The notes under the pieces: generated by a model | Told to the model about the DNA's origin: nothing | Database searches by the model: none | What the model saw: only the letters and a program-made list of their open reading frames with translations | Translations under genes and position numbers: made by a program | In this document: positions 1-11,907 of the stretch, one piece after another | Layout: the number at the start of each line of letters is the position of its first letter | Position numbering within the stretch: position 1 is the first letter of the stretch | NCBI RefSeq assembly: GCF_000344685.1 | Contig: NW_006920422.1 | Location: forward strand, 984,040 to 1,048,039 | Length of the DNA: 64,000 bases | Source of the DNA: Gloeophyllum trabeum ATCC 11539 | Taxonomy: Eukaryota > Basidiomycota > Agaricomycetes > Gloeophyllales > Gloeophyllaceae | Direction of reading: 5' to 3'

Positions 1-603
1 TTCACTGTCAATACTGAATCTAACGCCAGAAATCTAACTCCCGTACCTTCATACAATATGCAACCTCGATGCGCTATTGAAGAAACGCGACAATAATTAG
101 TGTATGGAACCGGGTCGTCCCGCATCTCAGACATACCTCAGTGTTGCCGATGACAGATTGTGGTCCTGGTTCGGGAGGGCCGAAGATACAGAAATCGTCG
201 ATCGAGTTGACTGAGCGACTCATCAGCAATCAATGCCTGGAACTCGTATATTCGGGGGAAGCAGCAGCGAGTCCCGCCTTTATGCTTCGAACGCTCGGTC
301 CCGCAATGCTTGCAGATCCCTTCGGGATTGACAGGGACGGTGATTCGCAACGACTCGAACCATCAAAGACGGTCGATCCTCTGGCCGGGCCGCTGCCTTC
401 TCACTTGACGGACGGAAATCGGTTAACTCACTGTACGCGTTTTGGCAGAGGGAGGTCTGGTTGACTCCCGTTCCACACTGGTTGGTACCCGCTTGGCCCT
501 GCTCCGTCTGCGGGGGGGCGTTACTGGGCAGGTATGTGGCGCTGTACGTCTGCGCGCTAGCGGACGCCGCCAGAAGGATTGAGAAAGCTGCGAGGCCCAA
601 CAT
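1..603 (-). CDS. secreted agaricomycete protein of unknown function, 3' end outside window
   Basis: The start at 603 gives a signal peptide (MLGLAAFSILLAASASA) followed by QTYSATYLPSNAPP. Exon 1 is 432-603, exon 2 is 137-210 and exon 3 is 47-73; all junctions have GT/AG ends and keep frame. Spliced, exon 1 runs into exon 2 through NAYINSIDDFCIFGPPEP, and exon 3 reads RIEVAYCMK. I recognise this N-terminal pattern (QTYSATY, NQCGTG, QTSLCQNAY, DDFC) from a family of secreted proteins common in agaricomycetes, whose biochemical role I do not know. The last intron starts at 46 and leaves the window, so most of the protein is missing here. An alternative ATG at 708 would bury the signal peptide and is unlikely. 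Confidence 0.8.
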
Positions 604-710
604 TATTATGGGTATTCCGGAGGGACAGGGCAGACACTGGGACGGCGAGGAATGAGCAGGAAAAAAGCGACAGCCCGCAGGGTCGGGCGCATGTTCGCGA
701 AGAGGCACTA

Positions 711-716
711 CTTATA
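711..716 (-). promoter_or_regulatory. TATA box of the secreted-protein gene
   Basis: TATAAG on the minus strand lies 108 bp upstream of the ATG at 603. This is the same spacing as the TATA boxes of the hydrophobin genes further right. Confidence 0.5.
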
Positions 717-1477
717 GTTTCAGGCCTGCCGCCAGACGTTCTATTTCCACCCAGAGCGCACGGTCATGCGTCGCCGGCACTCCGATTAGTGGGAGTTTTG
801 TATTTAGTAACACGCGCCAGCAATCAAAAGTCTCATAAGAATCGCATAGCCGCCCCCCTCGCATCTAGTTGTCTCTTTGCTGTGTTGAATGCATTCAGGA
901 GGAAGAGAGGGGCTTCAGGGCGACCCCAGCAGTCGAACAGACCGATCCAGACAGCCAGAGAGTTCAGTCCAGTACGCCACGGAACCGGCGTCTGCCTCCG
1001 GCCTTCCCATGAAGTATCTTCCAGTAAGTACCCCGACAGACTGCGCACGCCAGCGAAGGCCAGGACGGATCAGCAGACGAGAATAGTGAGTGTTCAACGT
1101 TGCAGCGTCGAGGATGACGGTAGGTACAGTATGATGGCTGCTCTATTTCCGCAGACGTGGAATTTGCCAGCACGGGAATTTGTGATGCAACAACGAGCAC
1201 AGTTGTGGCAAAAATAGAATATTCGTATACAAACACCATAATTACTAGTCTAGCACAAGACGTGAACAGGCTGTGGTACAAATGATAAAAGGCTAGAGAC
1301 GGAAGAGACGGCGGATGGTATGGATCAAGGCATCGCACGGCGGCGAGAGTCAAGCAAGCTTAGACAGGAGGGCTGGCATGACCGAGACTGAAAGAGGCTG
1401 TCCAAGACTCTAGGTGAGTGTTTCAAAATGTCATGCTTCAGCCTCAAGGAACCCTTTCTTGAATGCTGCAAGCGCTG
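717..1477. other. intergenic, no gene seen
   Basis: Several short overlapping open frames occur here, but none shows a recognisable domain or a consistent splice pattern. It holds the promoter region of the leftward gene and the 3' flank of the next gene, which is on the same strand. Confidence 0.5.
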
Positions 1478-2659
1478 TCAATTGCAGCCACATCCAAAAG
1501 GCTCTGATTGGCGTCCGCGCTTACCTCCCGGGACTACAGCAGAGACATACATCACGCAAGTGATGGGGGTCAAATCGTCCTGTTCCTCTTCTTCCTGCAC
1601 GGTCTTCTCCCAAGTCGTCGCGATCTTCTGCGCAAGGCTTTCAAGGGACGCATCTGCGGAATGACATCGTATACCGAGGCACGTCCCGAATTCGCGGAAG
1701 GCGAGGCGCATCCTGAGAGGTACGTCGAAGTAGCCGCTCTCACTAACGTCTCCTACAGCCATGAGCACTGGCGTCAACGGACGGCACCGAGGTGCAGACG
1801 ACTCACGAAGATCCCCGAACGCGCTCTCCGTGATCCCCCTCGCCCACTCCTCTCCGGGCTCATCGACGCACCAATGACTCGTCCACAGCGTCATCCCCAA
1901 GTCCAGCGGATCACTACTCCCATACCCCCTCCACTTCGTCTCCAATATCTTCCTATAATCCTCAATCTCCCCCCGCAACACTGGCGTGCCCGCCGTCTTC
2001 TGCAGCAGCGAGTACACCACATACCCATCAATCGGGTCGAGGTTCCCCTCGCTGCGCACGAGCGGCTGTGCGAGGTCCACCGACATCTTCCAGAACATCC
2101 GCGGCCGCGCCGCCTCCCTGTTCACCACGAACTTCGGGTGCACCGCGCGCGCGAGCTGCACTGCCAGCTCGTTGTACCGGCGCTCGCCCGAGGCGACGCT
2201 CATCCGGTTCAGCGCGAACATCCACACTGTCAGGTAGTGGAAGTACTGGCCATCCCCGTCCGGGCCGCTCTCTTCGACCTTGCCGATCCGCAAGCCACCC
2301 TTGAGCGGCTCGGCGTCGGTCGCACCGGGGAGGCGCGCGCGGTCCTCGCGCGTGCGTCCGAGGATGTCGTGCACGGTCTCGATGAGCCGCGCGGCGAGGG
2401 TGAGGTAGGTTGCATCGGAGGTTATTTTTGAGAGGGTGAGCAGGTTGACGACGCCGAAGCCGTCCGTCCAGAGGTATCGCCCGCGGTGGCCTCCCACCGC
2501 AGGCGGCGGAATCCATGATTTCACCGCGGGTCCATCTGGGAAGGGCCCGTACACCTTCTGCATTGTCTTCAGGAGCGGCTGCACGTCAACCGCATGGGGT
2601 GCATTGCTCGCCATACTTCGCGTTGGAGACATCTGTTCAGACTGTCTGGGATAGTCCAT
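1478..2659 (-). CDS. six-hairpin-glycosidase-like fungal protein
   Basis: An almost uninterrupted 393-codon frame with several Trp/Gly-rich blocks: GGHRGRYLWTDGFGVVNLLT, HDILGR, GATDAEPLKGGLRIGK, GPDGDGQYFHYLTVWMFALN, RMFWKMSVDLAQPLVRSEG and LDPIDGY. These are characteristic of a conserved fungal family annotated as six-hairpin glycosidase-like; substrate unknown. No signal peptide is visible, so it is probably cytoplasmic. A 54-nt GTGAGT...GTAG stretch at about 1760-1813 is probably an in-frame intron, giving FGDLRDVSESGYFDVPL. The ATG at 2659 sits inside a possible intron (GTAAGC...GACAG), so translation may start nine codons later at MSPTRSM. Confidence 0.75.
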   Translation of the reverse strand: MDYPRQSEQMSPTRSMASNAPHAVDVQPLLKTMQKVYGPFPDGPAVKSWIPPPAVGGHRGRYLWTDGFGVVNLLTLSKITSDATYLTLAARLIETVHDILGRTREDRARLPGATDAEPLKGGLRIGKVEESGPDGDGQYFHYLTVWMFALNRMSVASGERRYNELAVQLARAVHPKFVVNREAARPRMFWKMSVDLAQPLVRSEGNLDPIDGYVVYSLLQKTAGTPVLRGEIEDYRKILETKWRGYGSSDPLDLGMTLWTSHWCVDEPGEEWARGITESAFGDLRESSAPRCRPLTPVLMAVGDVSESGYFDVPLRMRLAFREFGTCLGIRCHSADASLESLAQKIATTWEKTVQEEEEQDDLTPITCVMYVSAVVPGGKRGRQSEPFGCGCN

Positions 2660-3720
2660 CCACGCCCGGTAGGAATTGGCTTACCTGGTGGAAGCCGAGT
2701 GAGCTGTAGGAGTCAGAATACCCAACGAAGGCTCGGATGTCCCGGAGGCCCTAAGATTCCCTGTCAGGCGTAGGCTGAGCTCACTGACGGAATTTTGTCA
2801 ACTGGCTCGGACTTGATCACTGTCTACTTGCTTACCTAGGAGGCCGGGGTAGGTTCAGCCGATATATCGTGAGCCAGTTTATGATCAAACCCCTATGTTT
2901 TCAAGAGGCTGTCAGGAATTGCTATTTGACATGAACAGTGGAAGTGGTCGATGGCTCGAATTGTCACTGTTCGCACACACATGATATACGAGCGAGTGAG
3001 GATTCGTCGCGAAAGCCACTAATGCATGACGTCAATCCCCCTTTTCTCGTGGAATTGGCCAAAGGCTGCAGTGTCATGGGACGCGTCGCCAGACTATTTC
3101 CTTTATTCCAGTGCAGAGCAGCACTCCGAAGGATGACACGGTACTTAGGCCAGCTGCGGTAGCCCAAAAGCAACCACTGAAATATGAAAGGCAAGAGGTG
3201 AGGCTGAACTTTCAGTACTCTGATCGGTACCGGAGGTGTCCATTGCCACATATCTCAGGCTGCCGCTCACCCACGAAGCGTCTAATCCAGACGGACCTCA
3301 AATTCAGGCTTCATCCTCTCGACGCTTGGTGAATGCTCGCATACGGCCATTACCTGAACTCAGGTACCTGCACGCCTAGTCCACTTCGAAACACTGCTGC
3401 CTTCCTGCCTTTCTCCGTTGATATCATCTACGCTGTGGCCCCCAGGATAATAACAAGCCGACTGGTTTCCTGACGGCCACGGTCTGACTCTGTTTTCTGA
3501 CCCGTCGTGCGTCGTGATGATCATCCTGTCCAAGTTTCTATAACCGCCGAACCTTTTGATGTTCGCCCTCACTGAGTTCAACTATAGACCTCGATCGAGG
3601 TTCCCGTCTCGGTTCGTTGCTTATAACCAGTGTTGTTCAAGGACTGACCATAACTGCTGACCGTCGAGCGCTGTGGCCAGAGAACCTTCCTCAAGCCGCC
3701 GACCGTAGACTGACCGCGCC
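2660..3720. other. intergenic between divergent genes
   Basis: About 1.06 kb between a minus and a plus gene, so both promoters must lie here. I see no coding frame, tRNA or clear repeat. Confidence 0.5.
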
Positions 3721-4638
3721 ATGAAGACGTCAACTCGTGTACTTCTCGCGATCTACGCACTCTGCAATCTCAGCGGTACACTATCCGCACTCGTCAACAC
3801 GACAATCGACGACACCTACGGCGACCCGCTCACCGGCGCACAGGTCAGCTACGCGCCCGAGAGTGCGTGGAACGCAGAAGGCCCTGGGACGACCTGCGCC
3901 GGGTGCACCGCGCACCCCGCGCAGGCGAGCATGTACGACTTGACCTGGCACGACGGGACGTTCTCCGTCACGCCCGGGTCCGACAACGACACCGGGTCGA
4001 TCCTCTCGCTATCAGTGCCGTTCAACGGTACGTCCGACTTGTGATCCCGCTGAAACAATACCAGAGTAACCGACCCTCCCGCCGCGATGACAGGAAGCGT
4101 CCTATACGTCTTCTGCGCCCTGACGTTCACGTACGACCACCCCGCTGGCAACTCCGACATGCAGTTCTTCATCGACGGCGCGCGCGTCGGCGCGTTCGAG
4201 CTCGCACCGAACGGGAGCACCGCGTACACGTACCAGTACCCGGTCTACGTGAACGAGTCCATCCCTGTCGGCCAGCACGTCTTCTCGCTCGAGTCGGGGC
4301 ACGCGGGGAACAAGTCGCTCGTTATCTTCGATTACCTCGTTTACTCGTGAGCGTCAGAGGTTATCTCAGCTGAGGTATGAGGGCGGTACTGAGTGAATAG
4401 TAGACATGAAGAGAACCTCAGTGAGGTTTCCACTTTAGCCCCGCTCAGCACAAGCCCTCAATCTCCTACCTCTCCTACCAGCCCTGCAGAGTCCCCCGCG
4501 GCGACCTCTGCTGGTTCTTGGTCGGCTGCTGCTCCCAAGATAAAGGCAGGCGCATTCACTGGAGGCGCACTACCAATATTGTTCCTGAGCGCAGGATGGA
4601 CGATTTGGGAAGAATCACGGATGTACTGGTATACGTAG
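3721..4638 (+). CDS. jelly-roll membrane protein A, short cytoplasmic tail
   Basis: Exons 3721-4027, 4094-4346 and 4401-4638 join in frame to 265 residues. The protein has a signal peptide (MKTSTRVLLAIYALCNLSGT), then a first extracellular module with TTIDDTYGDPLTGAQVSY, CAGC and LTWHDGTF, then a second module with LYVFCALTF, DMQFFIDG and the typical end SLVIFDYLVYS. It continues into a Ser/Thr/Pro-rich linker and one hydrophobic segment (AGAFTGGALPILFLSAGW). Its two paralogs at 32.1 and 34.2 kb share this layout but carry about 150-170 further cytoplasmic residues with a coiled coil; here the protein stops about ten residues after the membrane segment. A cell-surface sensor role is inference; no ligand is known. 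Confidence 0.75.
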
Positions 4639-5116
4639 GGATGCTTTGAGAACAATATACATTATTCATATGCCCCATCCTATCTACATCCGTTACGTTC
4701 ACTTACAGATCCAAAGCTCTGGAGATATAGATATAGTAGTAATGCATGGACCAGACTCGACGACGGAAATAAATGCTGCAAATCGAATAGAATGCGTATG
4801 GATGGATGGACCGATGATCTGTGCGTAGATTCTAATAGCGATGGAAGGGTGTAGTATAAACGCCAGAAGAAACGAGGAGAAAGGAACAACACACAGTTAA
4901 CGACACTGCGCGCAACCGGGACCTGCAGACAATGCGACACCAAAAGCAAAACATGCCGCGTCAATACTCCAGCCATCCATTGCAAAACAAACAATCTCCT
5001 CCGGCGCGAGAAACAGACCGTCCGGGTTCTACGCGAGATAATATAAGGGTATCACAGCCCAGACGTACCCATGCAATATAATACCATATCCATATCCCAC
5101 CCACGCCCCGGAGCAC
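4639..5116. other. intergenic between convergent genes
   Basis: About 480 bp of 3' flank shared by two converging genes. No coding frame, tRNA or repeat recognised. Confidence 0.5.
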
Positions 5117-7569
5117 TCAGCTCCCTTCCGGCGCGCTATGCAACCGCATATTAAACCCCAGCCCGACCTCCCTCTCCCGATTCCGGTCGTGCTGCAGCTG
5201 GTCCTCGCTGTGGCCCTTCCTCGCGTCCCCCTCCGCGCCGCCAACCTGGTGGATCGGGTCCGAGTCCGCACGGTGCCCTTGCACGGGCCCCGGCGCCGGC
5301 CTCCGTGGGTGATCCTCGTTCATACTCGTCGTCCGATGCTTCATAGCCCCGCCCCCGTTCACGGGTCCCTCCTCCCCGCCCAGCCCCATCCCGCCCATCT
5401 TCTCCGCGAGCTCCCCCTCGTACTCCTGGTCTCCCCAGCTCGTCGCAACGCTGCTGCTTTCGGCCCGATCCCAGCTCGCGCTGGTCGTCACCCCGCTCTC
5501 GCCGCTCGCGCTCCTCTCCGTCTCCGGCCTCTCGATCCCCGCGCCCTCCCTCCCCCTCTCCTCCCCTCCGCCCACCTCGTTCCGCAGCCCGCTCGTACCC
5601 CCTACCCCTGCGCCCCAGAAATAGTCCACCTGCGCGCTCACCGGCGGGAAGTAACTCGCCGGCTCTCCACCCATCGCGTGCTGCCCGGTCTCCCCCTGCG
5701 AATTATGCACCGGCGCCCCCACAGCCGGGTTAATCGGCGCGCGACCCTGCGCCCAGAACACCGGCGTGCCAGGGCTCATCGTCAAGCCAGGGCTAAACAT
5801 CGGCGGGCTCAGCATGTTCACATTCATATTCATCATGTACGCCGGCGGCGGGTGCGACACCTGCGACACCATCGGGCTCCCCGCGCCCTGCTGCGCGTAC
5901 GCAAAGTTGAACGACGGCATGCTCGGCGTGATCGGCGGCAGCCCCGCGGGCGTCATCGCGACCATCCCGCCCGGCGTCATCACATGAGTCGCCTGCGGGC
6001 TCATGGGGTGGTGCATCGGGGACAAGTGGTGCGGGAGGGGCAGCGGGAGGGGCGGTGGCAGCGCAATCGGTCCCGGGTGGTGGTTCTTCATGGGCGAGGT
6101 CGGTGTGGCTGTGTTAGTGGAAGACGTCGAAGGATTAGAGGAAGAGAGTGACTGCGACGAAGGCGAGCCATCGCCGTGCTCGAATGGACTTCGTCGCGCG
6201 GATTCTTGCTGCATCGGCTGCTGCTGCTGCATGTACCCCGGGCTCACCATGTACATTCCAGGGTGCCCGAAAGGACTTGACGGCGCGGACGAGTTGATGA
6301 ACTCGAACTGGTACCCAGGGGGCGGCATCGGTATCGCCGTCGGTCGGCCCAGTCCCTCCAGCGCTTGCTGGTTACTGTCATGTTCAGACAGCCCCGAGCG
6401 CAAGTCCAGCGCTGCGCCTAGCTCCTGCTCGGATATCTGCCGATGGAGTGGGGACGGGAAGTGTCCGCTGGCCAGGTGCTGGAACGAGGGATGTTGCGAA
6501 AGGGATGGAGGGTGCGGGGAGTGCGGGAGCGACAAGGGGGAGTGCACTTGCGAGTGAGGGAGGGGAGAATGAGGGAGGGAGGACGATGGTTGGTGCAAGA
6601 AAGGCAGAGGCGACGTCGGAACAAGCGGTTGCGCTGATGCAGCCGATTGCGAGTATCGGTCGTAGTGGACCTTTAATTGCCGCCCGTTGTATTCGTATCT
6701 GCGCAGGGTCAGTAAACCCGCGTATAGGGGAAACGCCTGAGCTTACCCGTTGAACATGTTCACGGCGCGCTCAGCATCTGCCTCTGTAGCAAAGCTGACC
6801 GTCCCGAAGCCTCTCGATCGGCCGTCAGGTCCGAGAGCGACGTCGGCTCGCAGAATAGTGCCGGCTTGGCGAAAGAGGTCTTTCAGGTCTTGCCATTGGC
6901 AGTGGAAGGGAAGCTGCGAGGGGTCAGAAGAAGGAAAGGAACTAGACTCTGCAACCACGTACGTTTCCGACAAAGAGACTCCGCGTACCTCCGCCGCTGC
7001 TCGAGGGGCGTTCCAAGAACGCATAATCGTCGATGGACGGGGCGCTGTATGGGTTGAGCATGTTACTGCTGGGCGTACCTGTACCTGTAGGGGGAGCTAG
7101 GGAATCCAGATCGACAGGGAGCCTGTCCAGCCTGACCTCCAGCACGCGTGTCTGCCAACTGTAGCCGTTGAACATGTCGATCGCCCGCCCCGCATCCTCG
7201 GCAGAGGCTAGCAGGACGGTGCCATAGCCCCTGCTCCGATTGTCGGGCCCGAGGGACACGTCTGCGCGGAGGACCGTGCCTGCTTTGCGGAAGAGATCCT
7301 TGAGGTCCTGCCAACGGACGCGGTAAGGCAGGTTGCCGACGAAGAGCTGCGTGCGGGTGTCCTTCTGGGGGACGGACGAAGACGAGGAGGTGGCTAGCTG
7401 GATGATGGCCTCGATGTCGTCGTTGCTGGGCAGCGTCGCCGGGGCCGGCGACGTAGCGCTGGGTACGGGGGACACGGAACGCGAAGGCGGGTGCGAGGTG
7501 TCCTAAGCCGTTATGAGCAGCGCTCGGAGACTGGGAATGCGGGGAACGCACCGGACGCAGAGAACCCAT
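5117..7569 (-). CDS. two-RRM RNA-binding protein, Gbp2/Hrb1-like
   Basis: Exons 7552-7569, 6963-7502, 6747-6913 and 5117-6698 join in frame to 768 residues. RRM1 (near residues 55-125) carries RNP2 LFVGNLPY and RNP1 RGYGTVLL. RRM2 starts SLFVGN at the exon 2/3 junction and carries RGFGTVSF, then NGYEYNGRQLKVHYDRY. Both domains contain the WQDLKDLFR(K/Q)AGT helix typical of Gbp2/Hrb1-type mRNA-binding proteins. The last two thirds is low-complexity Pro/Ser/Gln/His sequence, including a QQQQPMQQ tract, and is probably disordered. Exon 1 encodes only MGSLRP. Binding to nuclear poly(A) mRNA is a family-based inference; the third RRM of yeast Gbp2 is not seen. Confidence 0.85.
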
Positions 7570-8674
7570 GTTGGGCTGGATGAACGAGCGACTCTGGCTA
7601 GCAATCGTGTATGTGCGTCGCGGACGAAAGTAAAAGGGGCCTGCCTCGGTACAGAAAAGAGGAGCCCTGACGTATCCTGAGAATGGCAATCCGTCCTGCG
7701 TAGCGGCACCCTGGCAATCCGTGACGAAGCGAGACGAACCGTGACTCCTACCCAGCGATTGTATCGGCGACCTACAGTGATTAACATCAACATGACTTGC
7801 TACTTTGCCCTACGTATCTACTACAACTCAGCCTTGACATGGTGATATACAGTGGTGAAAGCGACGAGCAGAGAGTTGGCCGAGTTGCACGGAGTTTTGC
7901 TTCGCTACCACTGCGCCACGCTATGAATCAGACTCGCGCGTTGACCTCGCAGTAACTATATACGACGTCATAGCCATCGGTCACTGAAATAGCGCGTTGA
8001 GCGCGTCGTTCACTTGCACTGCCAGACTGATTCGCCGCGGCTGCCTCATCCTTGTACGTCTGTCATTCGCCACCTCGTCCGTGGGCCGCACTGCAACAAC
8101 AGCTTCGTCTGTATGCGGCTCGACTTACGGTGTCCTGTACGAGCGACGGAAGGCATACATGCATCTTCCGGAAGCTTCATTTCGGGAGAACACCGCAGCG
8201 CGACTAATCCGAGCAGCAGATGAGTCGGCGTCCACATGAGAGAGGGGAGCAAGGTACGTATGTACCATCTGAAGCTGACGTCGATATCAAGTCAGTAGAC
8301 CATCGCGTGCTGGTTGGTCGTTACCTCATCAGTGGTGGGTGACCTACTACTTCTCAGGCGGCAATTGCATTTCGCAGTGTAGCGGCTCGCGTATACTTCC
8401 AGCTGACTACTCAGCCTTGGTACGAAACCCGTAGTCCACTACGTACATGTCCAGGATATCACCATCCTCTGTCGGAGATCCATCAGGAGTGCATGGATTA
8501 AAAAGAGAGCGCCCACTGAGTACGACACAATACACCTGACCGCGAATTACGCATACATAAAGACGGGATACAGAAAACCGAGTAGTCCATACAAGATACA
8601 TCGTCTAAACCAAAAAACGCACCAGCCCGTTAAAGGTCCGCAATCCTACACCCCCCCTCCATCCACATCCATAA
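7570..8674. other. intergenic, no gene seen
   Basis: About 1.1 kb holding the RNA-binding gene's promoter and the 3' flank of the phosphodiesterase gene. Short frames only. A minus-strand stretch near 7905-7925 resembles a tRNA A-box but lacks the rest of a tRNA. Confidence 0.45.
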
Positions 8675-11566
8675 TTACGCCGTACACCCCTCCGCGTCCT
8701 GCGTCCACTCACACAACTCGCGCTGGAAGCCCGCGCGCCTCGTCTGAACATTCCAACCAACCGTAAGCACCACATCCTAAGGCAAGAAATAGAGCGGGAG
8801 ACACGCGTACCTTGCCCAGGAACGCCTTCAAAATCCCGCTCAAACCCGTAACCTCGCACCGCGCGCGGTCCCTATGGCTCCGATCCAGCGCGTGCGGGAC
8901 CATCCCCATGTCCATAACCTCCTGCGCCCCGTGCAGCCCCGGCACCCCGGGCGTCACCGTATTCTACCACCATAATCAGCACCTCCCTCCCAAATTAAAC
9001 ACTCATCTCCATATCGGAAGAGACACTCACGCAATCATCCTCGCTGCGCATACTCTGCATCTGGCACAGCGTCTTCTCCTTGCACTCGCCCCTGCACGGC
9101 CGCCGGCGCACGCCCCCGTTCTTGCGGTGCTGGTACAGCCGGAAGAGCGTGTCGTTGCGCGCCATGAGCGCCGTGAGGTTGTGCCAGAACGCGGGCGAGA
9201 GCGGCGCGGAGGCGGGCAGGTCGACCAGGGGCCCGTAGGACTCGCGCGCGCTGTAGAAGAGGGACCATTTGGCTAGGACAGGGAGGTTAGGCGGGGGAGG
9301 GAGGGAAAGCAGGGAACGTACGTTGCTTGCGGAAGCCCGGCGCGGACATGTTGGCTTTAAAACGGATTCAGTATGGGGATGTACACCCATACAAAACGAC
9401 ACAGTAATACTGACTGAAGTACGACTTGGCGTCCATGACCTCGTACGTATCCGGGTCCACCTCATAGACCTTGAACGCGGGATTGCCGCCTATCACCAAC
9501 GATATTCAGTCGCTTTCATGCATGAATATGCACAGAGAATATAGGCGTACTGCGCGGGGTGAGAGCGGGCGCGACGAGCCCGACGCTCACTGCGTTCTCC
9601 GCTGTCCGGTTCTTATAATCAGAGTAGGCGATCTGTAGCTCGTCCTGCAGTGGCCGCTTAGGGATTCCATATCATACCAAAACTATGGAACGACGTACAG
9701 AGTGCGTGTGCCCAAAGAACTGCCCCGCAATCGTATTCTTATACCTCTGCACAATCTGGTCGTAATAGTTCGACTGTCCCCCAATAAGCTTTTGACCAGC
9801 GCAATGAGAGAAGAACTAGTCCGATGCGCACCTGGTCCCACATGATATCGCCCTTCCCCACAGGCGAGTGTCCGATGATCCACACTCGCTGGCCGGCGTC
9901 TTCGGCTGCTTGGAGCTCCTGCACCATGAAGGCGAGGATGCCGTTCGGATCTGGTCTGTGGAGGAAGTCGGGATGAGACGAGATATGAGGGTGGTCAGGA
10001 GACACACTGCTGCTCGTCGCTGTCATAGAGCCAGAAGCTAGGGGTGTTCATGCGTCAGACGATCCAGAGCAAATCCGGGACGGCAAGGTCACGCACTTCT
10101 GTTTATACCAGTAGTTCGTGTTGATAGATATAATCCTGCCAAATCACCCAGTCTCAGCCTTGCTTTAGACATAAACATACAAGGCCAGACGCACTTCAAC
10201 TTCGTCCCAGGGACAACCGTCGCATAGCTCCCCGACCTATGAACCAGCTGGTATGCCGAGGTCGAATTAATCCATTTCTAGGACACGTCAGAATCTCGCC
10301 ATTGTGGATGAGATCGAAGCACGCATACCCTCCAGCCTTGGCTCTGGACGTCGAACACCCACTGCACGTTCGGCGCCTCGGTCGTGCTGCGGGGGAAGTT
10401 GTTCACGGGCGCAGAGTCACTTGAAGCAGTAGGGTCGCATGAGGACATAACCCGTCGTAGGTCCTACTGAAATTACTTACTGGTTGCCTAGAAGTTTCAA
10501 GTCAGTATCACAACACTGCGTCCTGCGAATGGGTACATACCGATTACGCCGAAGACCGGGAAGCCAAGTCGGGAGGCCATCTGGTGGTTGAACTCTTGCA
10601 GATCCTTCGTGACTTCGCTGCACAGACGTTCGCTCATTCAATGATGGACTACTCAGATATCTTGCAGACGTACTTCTGATCAAGCAACCATACGGCGGCT
10701 GTGTTGTGAAATTAGAAGGCGCAGGTAATCTAGTCAGCTAACCTCATACCTTCAGCAACATCGCCAGTGAAAAGGGAGAACATTGCGTCCGGGGCAGCCT
10801 CTTGCACTGCGCTCAGCATCGAGTCCGCGAGAGACGGCGGGGAGTCACAATTCCTCTCTCCATGGTGCCTAGCCTCGACCTTGATGTTGTGCCCTTTCTT
10901 CGACTCTTGATCGTCATAGTGTCTGCAGCAAATCGGTTTCGTGCAGTTCACTTCCGCACCGACCTGCTCTACGGTTCAGACAGCTCTGATTGCAATAGCG
11001 TATTGTACCCACTGTGTACTGCCTATCAATGTGCACGTCACTAAAATGCGCGACCTTGAATGGCGTTCTCCCGGTGGAAGTGAACGTCTGCGGTGTATCT
11101 GGGGCAGACTTCGGGAACTTGACTGGCAACTCGTTCACCGGGGGTGGTTGGCAGAGACCGAACACTGCATCGCACATCTTCGTCGCGGTTTCGCCTCCGA
11201 CATCGATCTTCCGTAAGTCATGAGCGAGGATGGGAGCTTGGTCTTTGATTGCGCCTGCGCAGACATCCGGATCCTCGATCTAACGTAACAGTACCCACAT
11301 TACAGCGGTCAAGCACGCACAATGCATAACCCTCTACTCACCTGAAAGACCGTGCATATGTTCGTAATCGCACTGACGAAGGTCTCGTCGCCCTTCCTGG
11401 CCAGGGTCTGGAGCGGAGCTAGCGCGGCATGGCAAGACTGGCAGTCCACCGCCTGCTGGATGGCCCGAATGATATCCAGAATGCCGTTCACGTCGACCTC
11501 GGGCGCGGCGCTCGCAGAGCCTGTGATCGCAGCAGTCGCCCAAGCAAGGGCGGCGAGTCTGACCAT
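8675..11566 (-). CDS. acid sphingomyelinase-like phosphodiesterase (saposin B + metallophosphatase)
   Basis: Secreted protein starting MVRLAALAWATAAITG at 11566. A saposin-B-like domain comes first (VDCQSCHAALAPLQ, CTVFQIEDPDVC, CDAVFGLC). A calcineurin-like metallophosphatase domain follows with all expected metal-binding blocks: FSDVHIDRQYT, FTGDVAEAAVW, GVIGNHDS, WIIGHSPVGKGD and GQFFGHTHS. A Cys-rich C-terminus follows (CRGECKEKTLCQMQSMRS). Family members cleave sphingomyelin to ceramide and phosphocholine; activity here is inferred. I count about 17 introns, including a 7-nt exon (GCAACCA, about 10485-10491) that supplies most of GNH. The 3' end is uncertain: splicing a 34-nt intron ends the protein at 8675, otherwise it stops at 8709. 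A longer N-terminal start at 11605 is less likely. Confidence 0.88.
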
Positions 11567-11907
11567 CGTCGCAGGTGCTTGGCCGCTAAGCGGAGAGATG
11601 AGCAATCCAACGCACGCAGCATCCGTGTGGAGATGGAAATTATTCTTGGTACTTTACCCAACACGGCTATGTATGGTTACAGAACAAACTCGCATGGATG
11701 ACGGTACTGTCCGCAAGGACACTGGCACTAACTCTGATAATGTAGCATCGTCGACGTCGTGCACGGCGTCGGGCAGGTCATCGACGCTCTTGATCGAAGT
11801 TGAAGCTCTTGACGGCACAACTACTCTCTCACTTTACCCTTGACCTTAGGCCTGTGGCAGCAATTTTGGCACCCCCGGTCCGAGTTTCTTCCAACTTTCC
11901 CTTTGAT

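Noticed and set aside
1508..2431. 307-codon plus-strand frame
   Set aside because: Antisense shadow of the six-hairpin-glycosidase-like gene.
5138..6151. 337-codon Arg/Pro-rich plus-strand frame
   Set aside because: Antisense shadow of the low-complexity tail of the RNA-binding protein.
7900..7930. tRNA-like A-box (GTGGCGCAGTGGTAGCG on the minus strand)
   Set aside because: Resembles the 5' part of an elongator tRNA-Met, but no anticodon stem, T-arm or acceptor stem follows.
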